Below are positions 9,067-17,596 of a stretch of DNA of 22,449 nucleotides, in pieces. A program made the position numbers and the translations under genes. The stretch is taken from contig JALKBU010000858.1 of the NCBI GenBank assembly GCA_023091735.1, forward strand, positions 1-22,449, given 5' to 3'. The notes beneath the pieces were generated by a model, which was given only the letters and a program-made list of their open reading frames with translations, did no database searches and was not told where the DNA came from. Source of the DNA: Trichomonas tenax (lineage: Eukaryota > Parabasalia > Trichomonadida > Trichomonadidae). Within the stretch, counting starts at the first letter, position 1. Every line of letters starts with the position of its first letter.

Positions 9067-9074
9067 TTTTTATC
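9067..9074 (+). promoter_or_regulatory. TTTTTATC box before the 9084 gene
   Basis: TTTTTATC ends 9 bases before the ATG at 9084. Same box and spacing as at 469-477. Confidence 0.4.
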
Positions 9075-9083
9075 ATTGATGAA

Positions 9084-9371
9084 ATGCCAAAACCTAAAAA
9101 GGGTGTTTATCGTCGAAAGAAGAAGTTATTGAAGAGACCAAGCGTTGAACCGCAAACTTTAGATCCTAGAGACATTCCTCAGCATTTGCTCGATAAAATG
9201 CCTTCAGGGTTTAAACTACATCCGACAATGCAAGATTTGAGAAAGTCAGCAATGAATTCCATCTCGCAGCCCTATATTCCTTTAGTCAACCATCAAAAAC
9301 AACATTTAAATCAATTAGGAGACAATAATTCATTCAAAGTCTCTAGCACGCCACAAATATATTTCATATAA
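9084..9371 (+). CDS. Small basic Maverick protein, function unknown
   Basis: 95 codons from the ATG at 9084, preceded by a TTTTTATC box. The N-terminus is strongly basic (MPKPKKGVYRRKKKLLKRP), suggesting nucleic-acid binding or nuclear targeting. The middle is proline-rich and polar (DPRDIPQHLLDKMPSGFKL). No family recognised. Its last 14 codons overlap the 3' end of the convergent 9330-9590 gene. Either this is a tail-to-tail overlap or one of the genes has been trimmed. A core or scaffold protein associated with DNA is a guess based on charge. Confidence 0.5.
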   Translation: MPKPKKGVYRRKKKLLKRPSVEPQTLDPRDIPQHLLDKMPSGFKLHPTMQDLRKSAMNSISQPYIPLVNHQKQHLNQLGDNNSFKVSSTPQIYFI

Positions 9372-9590
9372 TCTATCAATAGAGCAGCTTGCATTATAAC
9401 ATCTGCAATCACGTTCAAAATAATCCTCATCATTATCATCAATGTTCAAATTCACTAGTCGAATTAAATATTCGCCATCTATTTCAATATTTAATAGAGG
9501 AAATCCGTTAGAACTAAATAAAGTATATTTATCATCGACATTAATATATGGGATTTCTTTTTCCTCCATCATCTCTTCAAGAGGGTTCAT
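9330..9590 (-). CDS. Small acidic Maverick protein, function unknown
   Basis: 86 codons from the ATG at 9590, preceded on its strand by a TTTTTATC box 9 bases away (9600-9607). The protein is acidic (MNPLEEMMEEKEIPYINVDD, NIDDNDEDYFERDCRCYN) with a short hydrophobic middle (IDGEYLIRLVNL) and three close cysteines near the C-terminus. No family recognised. It sits 22 bp downstream of the major capsid gene on the same strand, so it may be expressed with the virion genes. Confidence 0.55.
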   Translation of the reverse strand: MNPLEEMMEEKEIPYINVDDKYTLFSSNGFPLLNIEIDGEYLIRLVNLNIDDNDEDYFERDCRCYNASCSIDRLYEIYLWRARDFE

Positions 9591-9599
9591 TTATTCTCT

Positions 9600-9607
9600 G
9601 ATAAAAA
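9600..9607 (-). promoter_or_regulatory. TTTTTATC box before the 9590 gene
   Basis: GATAAAAA on the plus strand (TTTTTATC on the coding strand) lies 9 bases before the start codon and also just beyond the capsid gene's stop codon. Confidence 0.4.
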
Positions 9608-9612
9608 GTAAA

Positions 9613-11180
9613 TTATGTTGCACTTAAATCGTAATCATCTAATAAGACAATTGGTGGTCCAACTTGTATTGATAAGCATGCATGTCTGAGGAAGCAAATG
9701 ATTGGCTTCTCTTTATAATTTGCTGATGCTGCAGAGCCTTTCATAGTCAATGTATAAGTAATTGGTGAGTTAGATAATTGTCCCTGCTGATAGGTGTAAT
9801 CAGTTTCACACGGGAATCCACAAATGAAATGAAATGTGTTGTGTCATTCGATTCATAACCAGTGCCTTCAATTGTTGTAGCAGTAATGGACCTCATTACA
9901 TCATAATTAAATCCTACTTCATCATTGTTATTATTGGTGCAATTTGCAAGCATTTCATAAAAGATGGCAGAATTTGACGCTGTTCCTTCGCATGGAATAT
10001 TTCCATATGCTCCGCAATTTAGCTGAATTGATTGGAACAATGGATTTTCAAAGACAGTATAGTAATTAGGTTTCTTCTTAAATAGCAAATACACACTATT
10101 CGCGAATAATGAGGTAAATGCTGCAGTGCAAGTAGTTTGTTCATTATCTCCAGCCACACTACCATCCATAACTACGCAATCAATTCTTTTCACAGGGAAG
10201 TTTAATGTCCTTCCACTATATCTTTCCACCAAATCACTATAAACATTCAGGTCCAAAGAAAATGCATAGCAATAAGTAGCCAATTCGGAGAATACAGAAC
10301 CCCTAGAAGTAAATGATGTGCTTTTACTTTCAATGGCAATATATGTATATTTTTCTGCAGCCTTTGTTGTAGTGCATACACCAATGAAAGTTATTGACTC
10401 ACCAAGTGGAACAAATTTATTAGTTAGTTTTGGATAAGCAGTAATCATTCTCCTCAAAGACCTATCACAAATGAAATCTTCGATAGACAATGGTGTCATC
10501 ACTAATCCTTCAGTGCTGAATTTAATCTTTAGCTGCAAGTTTCCACAGAAAGCAGGGAGGAATCTAATATTATTTAATACCAAAAATTTCCTTAAATCAA
10601 TTTTAATAGGGATTTCAAGTTCAATATCCGCACTATCGCTTTTTGCTTTATCGAGCTCAATTATAGCACCACTTTTTACTGTATCGACCCTATTCCATAT
10701 ATCCTTATTTCTGGCTTTACTAAAGACATCTACTTTCTTAATCGCTTCAGTAGTGGAAGCAGTATAAGTCAAATATCCTTCATCTCTGGCATTATCCTGA
10801 GTGTAGATTGTTTTACCATTAGCTAGCAATTGATAAGAAGCCACAGCATAATAGGAATCAACATATCCAATCCATATTGCTGGAGCATGGCGCCCAGTTG
10901 GAATATTCACAGCTTTAATAGTATCACTAGATCTTACCTTTAGCTTTAATATTCCATAGATAAAGGCGTTATATAAGTTAATCATGTTCTCACCAGGAGG
11001 GGAAATGTTGAATGTTACGTATCTATCTACACAGCTACCTGGTGATGAAGGAACTTTAGAATTCACATATCTGTGATTAGTATCACCAATCGGAACTGCA
11101 TTATCGATTTGGTCAAAATAATAACTTACCTGATGAATCGAATCAGCAATCGAGTATGTATTAAGATTGTCGTTCAGCAT
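9613..11180 (-). pseudogene. Maverick major capsid protein (double jelly-roll), frameshifted near the 3' end
   Basis: The ATG at 11180 opens 477 codons to TGA at 9747. The protein has a PISRDNYLTHQ-type aberrant tail because of a frameshift. In another frame, coding continues from about 9829 to TAA 9613-9615 (strands such as PITYTLTMKG and KPIICFLRHACLSIQVGPP), so the ancestral product was about 520 residues. The break coincides with a direct 5-bp duplication (ATGAA ATGAA on plus, 9824-9833). Capsid marks: an N-terminal segment PSSPGSCVDRYVTFNISPPG, ILKLKVRS strands, and DLRKFLVLNNIRFLPAFCGN, followed by LQLKIKFS. This is the form of the Polinton double jelly-roll capsid at the end of the first barrel. 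It would form the icosahedral shell. Its neighbours are other putative virion genes. Confidence 0.75.
9824..9833. repeat. 5-bp direct duplication at the capsid frameshift
   Basis: ATGAA occurs twice in tandem on the plus strand (TTCAT twice on the coding strand). One extra copy exactly accounts for the change of frame between the two parts of the capsid gene, as expected from replication slippage. Confidence 0.75.
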
Positions 11181-11188
11181 TTATTAAG

Positions 11189-11198
11189 GATAAAAAAA
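11189..11198 (-). promoter_or_regulatory. TTTTTTTATC box before the capsid gene
   Basis: On the coding strand TTTTTTTATC ends 8 bases before the capsid ATG at 11180. It lies in the 27-bp gap after the upstream gene's stop. Confidence 0.4.
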
Positions 11199-11207
11199 TG
11201 TAATTAA

Positions 11208-11654
11208 TTACAATATTCTAGCTCTTGGTGGTGGTCTTCTTCTTATTTGTTGTTGAAACATTTGCTGTGGAACAGGCTCTGGAGGGTTTAATGGTGCTTC
11301 ATCGAATACAACTCTTTTCTCTTGTATTGATTCCACATATTCATTATTCTCTTTTGTTTCTTTCTCTCTCTCTACTGGGTTCAAATTCATATCGTTACTG
11401 ATGGAATTCTTTTCTAATATCGAAACCATCTTCTCTAGTAGCATTCTATTCGTAATTACATCTTCATTATCTCCTTCCTTCGTTTGTGGAATAGTTATTT
11501 GTGGAGCAGGAGCAGCATTAAGAGGTATTTTTCTCTTACGAATCTGTACTGCACCATTTTTCATCTTACATACGTAATACAGCGGGTGCAAAATACCTTT
11601 CTCTTCATTCATTATGATACTTTGCTTTTCACTCTGCGAAAGTTTCTGAGTCAT
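11208..11654 (-). CDS. Proline/glutamine-rich Maverick protein, function unknown
   Basis: The frame can be opened at 11681, but the internal ATG at 11654 (MTQKLSQSEKQSIIMNEEKG) is the likelier start: the upstream part is the AT-rich promoter of the divergent 11688 gene. The product is about 148 residues. It has a short ordered N-terminus (ILHPLYYVCKMKNGAVQIRK), a disordered acidic middle and a basic proline/arginine tail (QQQIRRRPPPRARIL). No enzyme motif. It lies 27 bp upstream of the major capsid gene in the same direction, which suggests a virion or assembly protein. The basic tail could bind DNA. Not recognised as a known family. Confidence 0.55.
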   Translation of the reverse strand: MTQKLSQSEKQSIIMNEEKGILHPLYYVCKMKNGAVQIRKRKIPLNAAPAPQITIPQTKEGDNEDVITNRMLLEKMVSILEKNSISNDMNLNPVEREKETKENNEYVESIQEKRVVFDEAPLNPPEPVPQQMFQQQIRRRPPPRARIL

Positions 11655-11670
11655 TTTCCTCTTAATAAAA

Positions 11671-11679
11671 TTTTTTATC
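11671..11679 (+). promoter_or_regulatory. TTTTTTATC box before the 11688 gene
   Basis: TTTTTTATC ends 8 bases before the ATG at 11688, inside the 33-bp gap between two divergent genes. Confidence 0.45.
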
Positions 11680-11687
11680 ATAAAGAA

Positions 11688-11912
11688 ATGACAGAGACAT
11701 TCGACCGTGAAACGCTCAAGAAAGAACTCAGAGATGAGATACTTAATGAATTAAAAGCTGTAAAGAAAGAAGAGAAACCAGTCGAGCTAAAACCGAAAAG
11801 GAAATTATCTGAGAAACAATTAGCTGCATTAGCTGCTGGAAGAGCCAAGAATCCACGTCTTTTAGCTAAGAAACTACGTGAAGAAGCTGAAGCAAAGGAG
11901 AAATCTAATTAA
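11688..11912 (+). CDS. Small lysine/alanine-rich basic protein
   Basis: 74 codons, ATG at 11688 with a TTTTTTATC box 8 bases upstream. The N-terminal half is a charged helix (FDRETLKKELRDEILNELK). The C-terminal half is basic and alanine-rich (KRKLSEKQLAALAAGRAKN), like a histone-tail or DNA-condensing segment. It is divergent from the 11654 gene and overlaps the end of the minor capsid gene by 8 bases. A core or DNA-packaging protein is inferred from composition only. Confidence 0.55.
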   Translation: MTETFDRETLKKELRDEILNELKAVKKEEKPVELKPKRKLSEKQLAALAAGRAKNPRLLAKKLREEAEAKEKSN

Positions 11913-12968
11913 CTACCATAATAGCTTCTATTTGAATACGATTATTTTTGTCCATTTTTGCTGGAGTAATGCCATCACGTTCATAGAACTCCAAAATTAA
12001 TTCATCCTTGTAGCCAGTAATGTCATAATGTTTCGGCGGGTTATAAATTTCATTCGTATAGCAAATGAATTGCTTATTATCATGTGCAATACTGCTCATT
12101 ACTAATAATTGACTTCTGGGTTCTATATCGCGAAATATTATTTTATAAAGCTGATATTTTCTAGCATACACATAGAAACAATATTCTACATTGTGATATT
12201 TAAAAGAAATATTTGTGAAATATTTAAGAGTTATATCACAACCTGTTTTAAGGAAGTGAGTCGTTTGACAATTGATATTTTTAGTAGGAATGTTACCAAA
12301 TTTCTCATCAAATTTTTTGTTGATTGTATATGTTTGGGATAAGCATTCCCAATATTCTCATAAAATTCTTCATCTTCTTCAATATTTTGAAGCTCATTTA
12401 TATCGTTCCATATTTGTTGAATACCTTCACCATAAATTGCTTTATATAAATCGACATCAGCAGAGCTCAGAGTCTGCAATATTATATTATTTCTCATACC
12501 ATAATCATAATCACCTTTCTGAGTTATATTAGTAATTGCGGGAGACCTAATTTCGAGTGAAAATTCTTTTTGTTTTTTATCATACGTCATTACCAGAAAA
12601 ACAGTGCTCATTTGTAGACTTAATGATTTTATCAGTGTGTAATAGTCATCAGTTCCTGTAAGATATTCAAATGTTAATCTTGTTGAGATTTTGATAGGAC
12701 TATCTTGAAGAATTATTGCTCCTGGTTTCTTAAAATAATCCTTTGTGATGTCATATGATTTCACATAGAATTCTTGGGACGAATAAGTAAAAGTAGGTAA
12801 TCTCAAGAAATAGTCTGGGAAATTTAGCAATATTCTTCTCAGTTCTATTGATTTATACTTACCTGCATATTTGATAAAGTCTCTAGGAAGCTTATATGCA
12901 ATTCTGTTGTCTTTAGTCTCTCCATCAGTCATGACATGTTCGAAGAATAAACCATGTTGAGTATACAT
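11905..12968 (-). pseudogene. Candidate minor capsid (penton-type) protein, frameshifted
   Basis: The chosen start is the ATG at 12968 (MYTQHGLFFEHVMTDGETKD), the first ATG after the divergent promoter gap; an upstream extension to 13037 lies in the opposite gene. The first frame runs to about 12334 and the rest (from NCQTTHFLKTGCDI on, ending IQIEAIMVVN at 11905) is in another frame. The break is best placed in the AAA run at 12333-12335, where one missing base explains it. Ancestral length about 354 residues. The protein is beta-rich (PTFTYSSQEFYVKSY, SPIKISTRLTFEYLTG). Polintons carry a minor capsid gene beside the major one, and this gene is the best candidate by size and place. Sequence alone does not prove it. 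Confidence 0.5.
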
Positions 12969-12987
12969 TTTAATAATTAATAAAATC

Positions 12988-13131
12988 ATGCAATCAGTGA
13001 TTAATGAAGTGGAAAAGATTTTAAAGAAAGGCGCCAAAGAGAATGGTAAGCAGCTGAATAATGCATTAATTCTTCCGTTCAGTAAAGATTATCCATTTTG
13101 CACGAATGGGGGGTATTTCTTTATCATATAA
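12988..13131 (+). pseudogene. 5' fragment of an unknown Maverick gene
   Basis: The ATG at 12988 is divergent from the minor capsid ATG at 12968, with only 19 bp between. The reading MQSVINEVEKILKKGAKENG, then LNNALILPFSKDYPFCTN, looks like genuine coding. At about 13110 (a run of six G on plus) the sequence changes into the antisense of PolB, and the frame ends in TAA at 13129-13131. It is therefore the first 40 or so codons of a gene whose remainder was deleted in the same event that truncated PolB. Not recognised. Confidence 0.55.
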
Positions 13132-15849
13132 ATGCATAGAATCTGTATCAGTTATGAAAATTTTGATACCAATATCCTCCGCTGTTGTAAATACTTCATT
13201 CATGATTCTTTTACTCATTGATAATATATTTACTCCTAAGTGGCAAAAATTGAAATGTCGACATATACTCTTCTGAGTCTTAAATATAATCTTATCGGAT
13301 CCCTCCAATTCTTCGAACTTAATGATTTCATTATAATTCTTATTTATGTATCTCATCGCATCAATATCATTAATGAAGTTTATTTTTGTTTCGATTGGCG
13401 CTAAAATTGTTTTTCCGTAAATACTGTTCAAAATTAATTTTATGATTTCTTGTAAGGGATTACCTTCCTTCTTATATCTTAATCTTAATTCAAAAAGTTT
13501 CTTGATTTCATCTCTTATTCGGTAATCTCTCTTTTCGTCGTAATAATATCCTTTAATTATATTGCACTTAATACCTTGATACTTAATTAAATCCAATAAT
13601 GATATTTGGTCAACCATCATTCGACAGCATGTGTTAGAACTCCTGGGCACAACAAGTTTAGGATTTAATTTGGGATCAATAACAATTAAAGGAAATTCTC
13701 TATTAATGTCAATACTTGTTATCTCTATTTCGGCAAATAATCCAGATATAAATTTATCGCTTGATGGTTCAACTTGTTCTTCGTCAAATAAATGTTTAAT
13801 TAAGTATTCCACATTTAACATTTCCTTTTTCATTACTTTAAGTATTCCTTCTAATACGTAAAGCCTAGCAATAGCTGAAGGATAAAGAGAAACAGCATCA
13901 AAATCAGAAATTAAATTTTGGCTTATGTTAATTTGTTTTTGATTATTACATAACATGCACCTTCCGCCATGAATGCATCTACTGATAAATTCACGTGGTT
14001 TGTTCGTTAGATCAAATAAATTACCATTCGGATAATAAACTCTGTTTTCAAACAATTTATTACTTACTGAACAAATGGAAACATAATCAAACACGTTTAA
14101 ACCAAATTCTTTATATAAATCATCTCTGAATTTCATAAATCCTTCACGTAAGATTCTAACGTCTTGAGAACAATAATAAGTCGAATATTTCTCTAAATCA
14201 AATTTAGATTCGCTTATTCTGCATCCTCTAATGTTATTAATATTATTTATAAAAGTTTCTTTATCAAGGCTGGCACGCAACCGTTGGTTGCAACCCGAAG
14301 GGCTTTGTGCCGAGGTCGCGCCGACAGTCTCTGAGCCCGGGGTCTTTGACCCTTCAACATATTTTAATGCTTCGTTAATATCACCAATTCTGTTTGAATT
14401 CTTTAATATCTCACTTGTGTAATATTGATAAGGAAAAACTTCTTTAGCTCCTGTCTTAAGTTGAAAGCATTCGGGAAAGTCTTTTAATGGTTTTGAAATC
14501 ACTGTATACGAATCTTTAAAGAATAATCTCTTATCGTTATATTCTCCTTGAATTAACATAGTTCTTGATCCTTTAATGATCGGCGTTCCTATTATCTTAT
14601 CGAGATGTCGTAATATAAAATTAATGTCATAAGATAAATTATGAAAATATACAAGGCTTTTGTCTTCGAGAGCTTCAATAAATTCTATAGCGCAATCTTT
14701 ACCCCAAATACTTCTAGGATTTGTTCCTTTCTCGTTATCAAAACAAATATTAAATGCTTTATGAACACCATCCGTTGAACATTCAAAATCAGCGAAATAA
14801 AAGTGTTCAGGTTTAATATCAACTTTATTTTTCTTCTTTCCTTCCTTAGGAACATATTCTTCCTTTAGTTTACAACAAAACTTAGGGTTATATCGCAAGT
14901 CTGTCATTTCAGTTAAATTTTGTTTGTATAAAGAAGTGGTGTAAGTAAACATGTCACCGTAACCTATTGGTTCAAAATATCCTTCTTGAAAAAGTGTTTT
15001 AATGACTGTACATGACTTGGTGGTATGCTTTGAATCAATGACATATCTTCCTTCTCTTAATCTCGTCACAAGTTGCATTTTCTCTAATGACCAAATGCTG
15101 CATTTCTTGATAATGTTTTTATAATTCTTAATGAAGAATGTAGAGATAGGTACTCTTTCGTTAAGCATATAGTGTTCATCCATTAATAATAACTTAATGG
15201 TCATTTTTGGTGTCTTTGGTTTTTCGTTTTCGTCCTTTGGTGTATATGTTATCGTATGCCTTTCTGATTCGGGTAAATAAACTTTAAATTCGATTTCTGT
15301 TTCGTTCGCGATTGCTTGAATTTTTGATTGAGGTAATGATTTCGATTTAATGATTTCACGCATGAATTCAATAGTTCTTTCGTCAACACCAGCCTGAACG
15401 CAAGCATAAACGAAACAATTATCCCTATTCATTAATTCTGCAGTTCTTTTATTTAGTTCATTAAATATTTGATACCTTTCTAAATTAATCGGTCTACCAG
15501 TTTCAATGTATTTCACAAAATTCATATATGCACCATTAATGTCTAGATAATATAACTTTTCGTTTGAATAGAATGGTTTGTTATTAAACGTTTTAGTTTT
15601 TGGAAAATGTAACTTACTCCTCATGTCTTTTGCAATCTTTCCGCAAAATTCATAAACGTTTTCAAAACAACCAGTTTCATAGAGGATTTTTTGACCGAGT
15701 TCAGAAAATTTATAGTAATTTTTTACATCAATCCAACGCCTCAATGGTAATTTATTTATTGCTTGCTGAAGTTCATTTAATCTTTCATTCACCTCTTCCG
15801 GTTCCGGTTCATATCCAAACAGTTTCTTTGTTGGATTAATCCTCTTCAT
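13066..15849 (-). CDS. Maverick family B DNA polymerase (protein-primed type), 3'-truncated
   Basis: The ATG at 15849 (MKRINPTKKLFGYEPEPEEV) is preferred over the TTG upstream; about 927 codons follow. Exonuclease motifs: Exo I FYFADFECSTDG, Exo II VYFHNLSYDINFI, Exo III YYCSQDVRIL. Polymerase motifs: A DFDAVSLYPSAI, B LILNSIYGKT, C ITDTDSMHLYD. All catalytic carboxylates are present. The protein ends about 19 residues after DTDS, so the thumb and C-terminus are lost at a join near 13110 with a plus-strand gene fragment. Full Maverick polymerases are usually longer than 1000 residues. Between Exo II and Exo III lies a 30-codon GC-rich insert (14266-14355) that keeps the frame. The enzyme would copy the element DNA, but without its thumb is probably inactive. 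Confidence 0.92.
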   Translation of the reverse strand: MKRINPTKKLFGYEPEPEEVNERLNELQQAINKLPLRRWIDVKNYYKFSELGQKILYETGCFENVYEFCGKIAKDMRSKLHFPKTKTFNNKPFYSNEKLYYLDINGAYMNFVKYIETGRPINLERYQIFNELNKRTAELMNRDNCFVYACVQAGVDERTIEFMREIIKSKSLPQSKIQAIANETEIEFKVYLPESERHTITYTPKDENEKPKTPKMTIKLLLMDEHYMLNERVPISTFFIKNYKNIIKKCSIWSLEKMQLVTRLREGRYVIDSKHTTKSCTVIKTLFQEGYFEPIGYGDMFTYTTSLYKQNLTEMTDLRYNPKFCCKLKEEYVPKEGKKKNKVDIKPEHFYFADFECSTDGVHKAFNICFDNEKGTNPRSIWGKDCAIEFIEALEDKSLVYFHNLSYDINFILRHLDKIIGTPIIKGSRTMLIQGEYNDKRLFFKDSYTVISKPLKDFPECFQLKTGAKEVFPYQYYTSEILKNSNRIGDINEALKYVEGSKTPGSETVGATSAQSPSGCNQRLRASLDKETFINNINNIRGCRISESKFDLEKYSTYYCSQDVRILREGFMKFRDDLYKEFGLNVFDYVSICSVSNKLFENRVYYPNGNLFDLTNKPREFISRCIHGGRCMLCNNQKQINISQNLISDFDAVSLYPSAIARLYVLEGILKVMKKEMLNVEYLIKHLFDEEQVEPSSDKFISGLFAEIEITSIDINREFPLIVIDPKLNPKLVVPRSSNTCCRMMVDQISLLDLIKYQGIKCNIIKGYYYDEKRDYRIRDEIKKLFELRLRYKKEGNPLQEIIKLILNSIYGKTILAPIETKINFINDIDAMRYINKNYNEIIKFEELEGSDKIIFKTQKSICRHFNFCHLGVNILSMSKRIMNEVFTTAEDIGIKIFITDTDSMHLYDKEIPPIRAKWIIFTERKN
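14266..14355. repeat. 90-bp GC-rich hairpin insert inside PolB
   Basis: This is 30 codons of GC-rich DNA in an AT-rich gene, bounded by ordinary PolB sequence (KYV before, DKETF after). It contains perfect hairpins: GCAACC-GTT-GGTTGC (14277-14291), CCC-GAA-GGG (14294-14302) and GGGTC-TTT-GACCC (14340-14352). Length divisible by 3 and no stop in the polymerase frame. It resembles palindromic elements that insert in coding genes, as in Rickettsia. Confidence 0.7.
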
Positions 15850-15961
15850 AAATTTCAAATTTATTTAAAACATCAACTAAATAAATTAACGTGTGAATTG
15901 ATGCAATGATGACGATTGAGATTTCAAAAAAACAAACTCATTTATATATTATTAAAAAAAT

Positions 15962-16438
15962 TCACATATCATACAAATTTGATTTCTTTTCTCCTCCGAA
16001 TAAATCAACCTTAACGCCTTTAAATTCTGATTTAATCACTTCGTTATCATTAACGTTTTCATAACTCGACAAATCATTAATTTTATCATTAAACGAATTC
16101 ATTTTATCAACTAGTTCGTTATAAATTATATTTACTATCTCACGTTTGGCGGAATTAAACCTATTCGTTAATTCATCGGGTGAAATATTCACTAACTTAC
16201 TAGCTTCTTTCTTCGGTATTTCGTTATTAACGAATTTAATTGAACCTTTCCTTAATTCATTATGTTCTTTGTCGTAAAAGTTTGCATTAATTGTTATTAC
16301 ATGATTTCTAATTTGCTTTTTCGTTTTTCTTTCAACATTAATTTTAAGTGCATGACTAAATTTAAATTCAGTACTGGCTAAATTGTTTAACTGAAATTCT
16401 TGAATGAAGTAGTTCTTGAATTCATGCAATGCTGACAT
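15962..16438 (-). CDS. 158-residue Maverick protein of unknown function
   Basis: The ATG at 16438 is preceded 12 bases upstream by a TTTTTTATC box. The product (MSALHEFKNYFIQEFQLNNL...) has an N-terminal alpha/beta part with many beta-prone stretches (NHVITINANFYDKEHNELRK), a helical segment (RFNSAKREIVNIIYNELVDK) and an acidic tail ending in KVDLFGGEKKSNLYDM. No motif recognised. It is divergent from the packaging ATPase (42 bp between starts) and 112 bp upstream of PolB on the same strand. It appears intact. Confidence 0.65.
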   Translation of the reverse strand: MSALHEFKNYFIQEFQLNNLASTEFKFSHALKINVERKTKKQIRNHVITINANFYDKEHNELRKGSIKFVNNEIPKKEASKLVNISPDELTNRFNSAKREIVNIIYNELVDKMNSFNDKINDLSSYENVNDNEVIKSEFKGVKVDLFGGEKKSNLYDM

Positions 16439-16450
16439 TGTTTCATTAAA

Positions 16451-16459
16451 GATAAAAAA
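16451..16459 (-). promoter_or_regulatory. TTTTTTATC box before the 16438 gene
   Basis: TTTTTTATC on the coding strand ends 12 bases before the start codon, in the gap shared with the divergent ATPase gene. No such box is seen on the ATPase side. Confidence 0.4.
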
Positions 16460-16480
16460 TTATTTGTTATAATAATTAAA

Positions 16481-17350
16481 ATGAAAAATATTGATAGAGA
16501 ATTTGAAGAGATTGATAAAATTATGAAGGAGCAAAAGCAGGAGTTAGAGAATGCGAAAATTAAACCCATTCATGACAAATTACTGTTTGCACAAAACGGA
16601 ATAACTGGTTTAATTGCTCCTCCTGGTTCAGGTAAAACATTTACATATTTAAAATTAATTTGTCAGCAGGAAGTATTGGATAAAGACATATTTTTTGAAT
16701 TAGTCGTTATTTGTTCAATGAGTTCAAAATTTGATAAAACGGTTGAAAGCTTTAAGGAGGCGATAAAGAAATCAAAACTTGTTTGCGTTAAAGATTCGGA
16801 TTTGTTGTCTTGGTTAAATAAATACATGAGGCGGATATTTAAATATAACTCAATAATTAATTTTATTAATTCAGGATTAAAGGAAAAGAATGAAGAAATT
16901 GAAAGAATAGAAATGAAACATAGATTTAAAAATAAGAATAAAGAAGTTGAATATTTAAGTAAAAAGTTGAATAAATATAATTGGAAAACTTACCCTCATA
17001 GATGTTTATTGATAATGGACGACTTTTCTGCAAGTCCTTTAATTCGTTCAAAAGAAACGGAAATGTCAAAATTACTGAAAAAGTTAAGACACTTTAATAT
17101 TAACGAAATGATTTGTGTACAAACAACGAAAAGTTATTCAAAAGATATAAAAAGGATTTGCACAGATTTTATTTTATTCCCGGGAATTAGTGAAGAAGAC
17201 TTTATGGATTTGATTAAAGAAAGTATGGCGGGTAAATTTAATAGAAAACAGTTGTGGAATGAATACCATAAAATGACAAATCAGCACGATTCATTCAGAA
17301 TTTATGTATATGCAAATAAGTTATTGATTGTCAGAAGTTTGGAGAAATGA
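16481..17350 (+). CDS. Maverick genome-packaging ATPase (A32/FtsK-HerA type)
   Basis: 289 codons from the ATG at 16481, intact. Residues about 40-55 hold Walker A (GLIAPPGSGKTFTYLKL) after a short N-terminal helix. Residues about 170-185 hold Walker B (RCLLIMDDFSASPL) with the acidic pair. A sensor-like strand follows (NEMICVQTTKSYSKDIKRIC), then ILFPGISEEDFMDLIKES. This order matches the A32-like packaging ATPases of Polintons, virophages and nucleocytoplasmic large DNA viruses, which pump DNA into the capsid. Between the Walker motifs there is a charged helical insert (LKEKNEEIERIEMKHRFKNK). It is divergent from the 16438 gene. The 175-bp repeat starts 3 bases after its stop codon. Confidence 0.85.
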   Translation: MKNIDREFEEIDKIMKEQKQELENAKIKPIHDKLLFAQNGITGLIAPPGSGKTFTYLKLICQQEVLDKDIFFELVVICSMSSKFDKTVESFKEAIKKSKLVCVKDSDLLSWLNKYMRRIFKYNSIINFINSGLKEKNEEIERIEMKHRFKNKNKEVEYLSKKLNKYNWKTYPHRCLLIMDDFSASPLIRSKETEMSKLLKKLRHFNINEMICVQTTKSYSKDIKRICTDFILFPGISEEDFMDLIKESMAGKFNRKQLWNEYHKMTNQHDSFRIYVYANKLLIVRSLEK

Positions 17351-17352
17351 CT

Positions 17353-17527
17353 ATACCAGGTAACCAGATTACCAGGTAATACCAGGTAAAAAAATTTAGG
17401 ACAAGGATTTTTAGAAACGGCTTAAATTCACGAAAAGTTACTTTTTGGCGTAAATGCTTAAAATTTGATGTTTTACGTTACTTTATAAGTCAAGATTAGG
17501 ATTTACTGCTTCATATGCTTAAAATTT
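17353..17527 (+). repeat. 175-bp inverted repeat, left copy, with TACCAGGTA iterons
   Basis: It starts 3 bases after the ATPase stop and is nearly identical, inverted, to 19165-19338. I see only a few differences, such as GGTAAAAAAATTT versus GGTAAGAAATTT and TTCACG versus CTACG. The outer end has three TACCAGGTA copies and one TACCAGATT-like variant within 38 bp; TACCAGGTA is almost its own reverse complement. The inner end is CATATGCTTAAAATTT. Confidence 0.9.
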
Positions 17528-17528
17528 T

Positions 17529-17587
17529 GATGATTTAAGTAACTTTATAAGTCAAGATTAGGATTTATGGCTCCATATGCTTAAAAT
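17529..17587 (+). repeat. Partial tandem copy of the inverted repeat's inner end
   Basis: This repeats the last 60 or so bases of the left repeat (AACTTTATAAGTCAAGATTA, then GGATTTATGGCTCCATATGC, then TTAAAAT) with several changes. It ends 9 bases from the stop codon of the coiled-coil gene at 17597. Confidence 0.85.
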
Positions 17588-17596
17588 AACGAGTAT

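Noticed and set aside
13631..13861. Plus-strand ORF inside PolB
   Set aside because: It overlaps the conserved palm domain on the other strand and has no start signal or family resemblance.
14231..14422. Plus-strand ORF across the GC-rich insert
   Set aside because: It is antisense to PolB and open only because the GC-rich block lacks stops.
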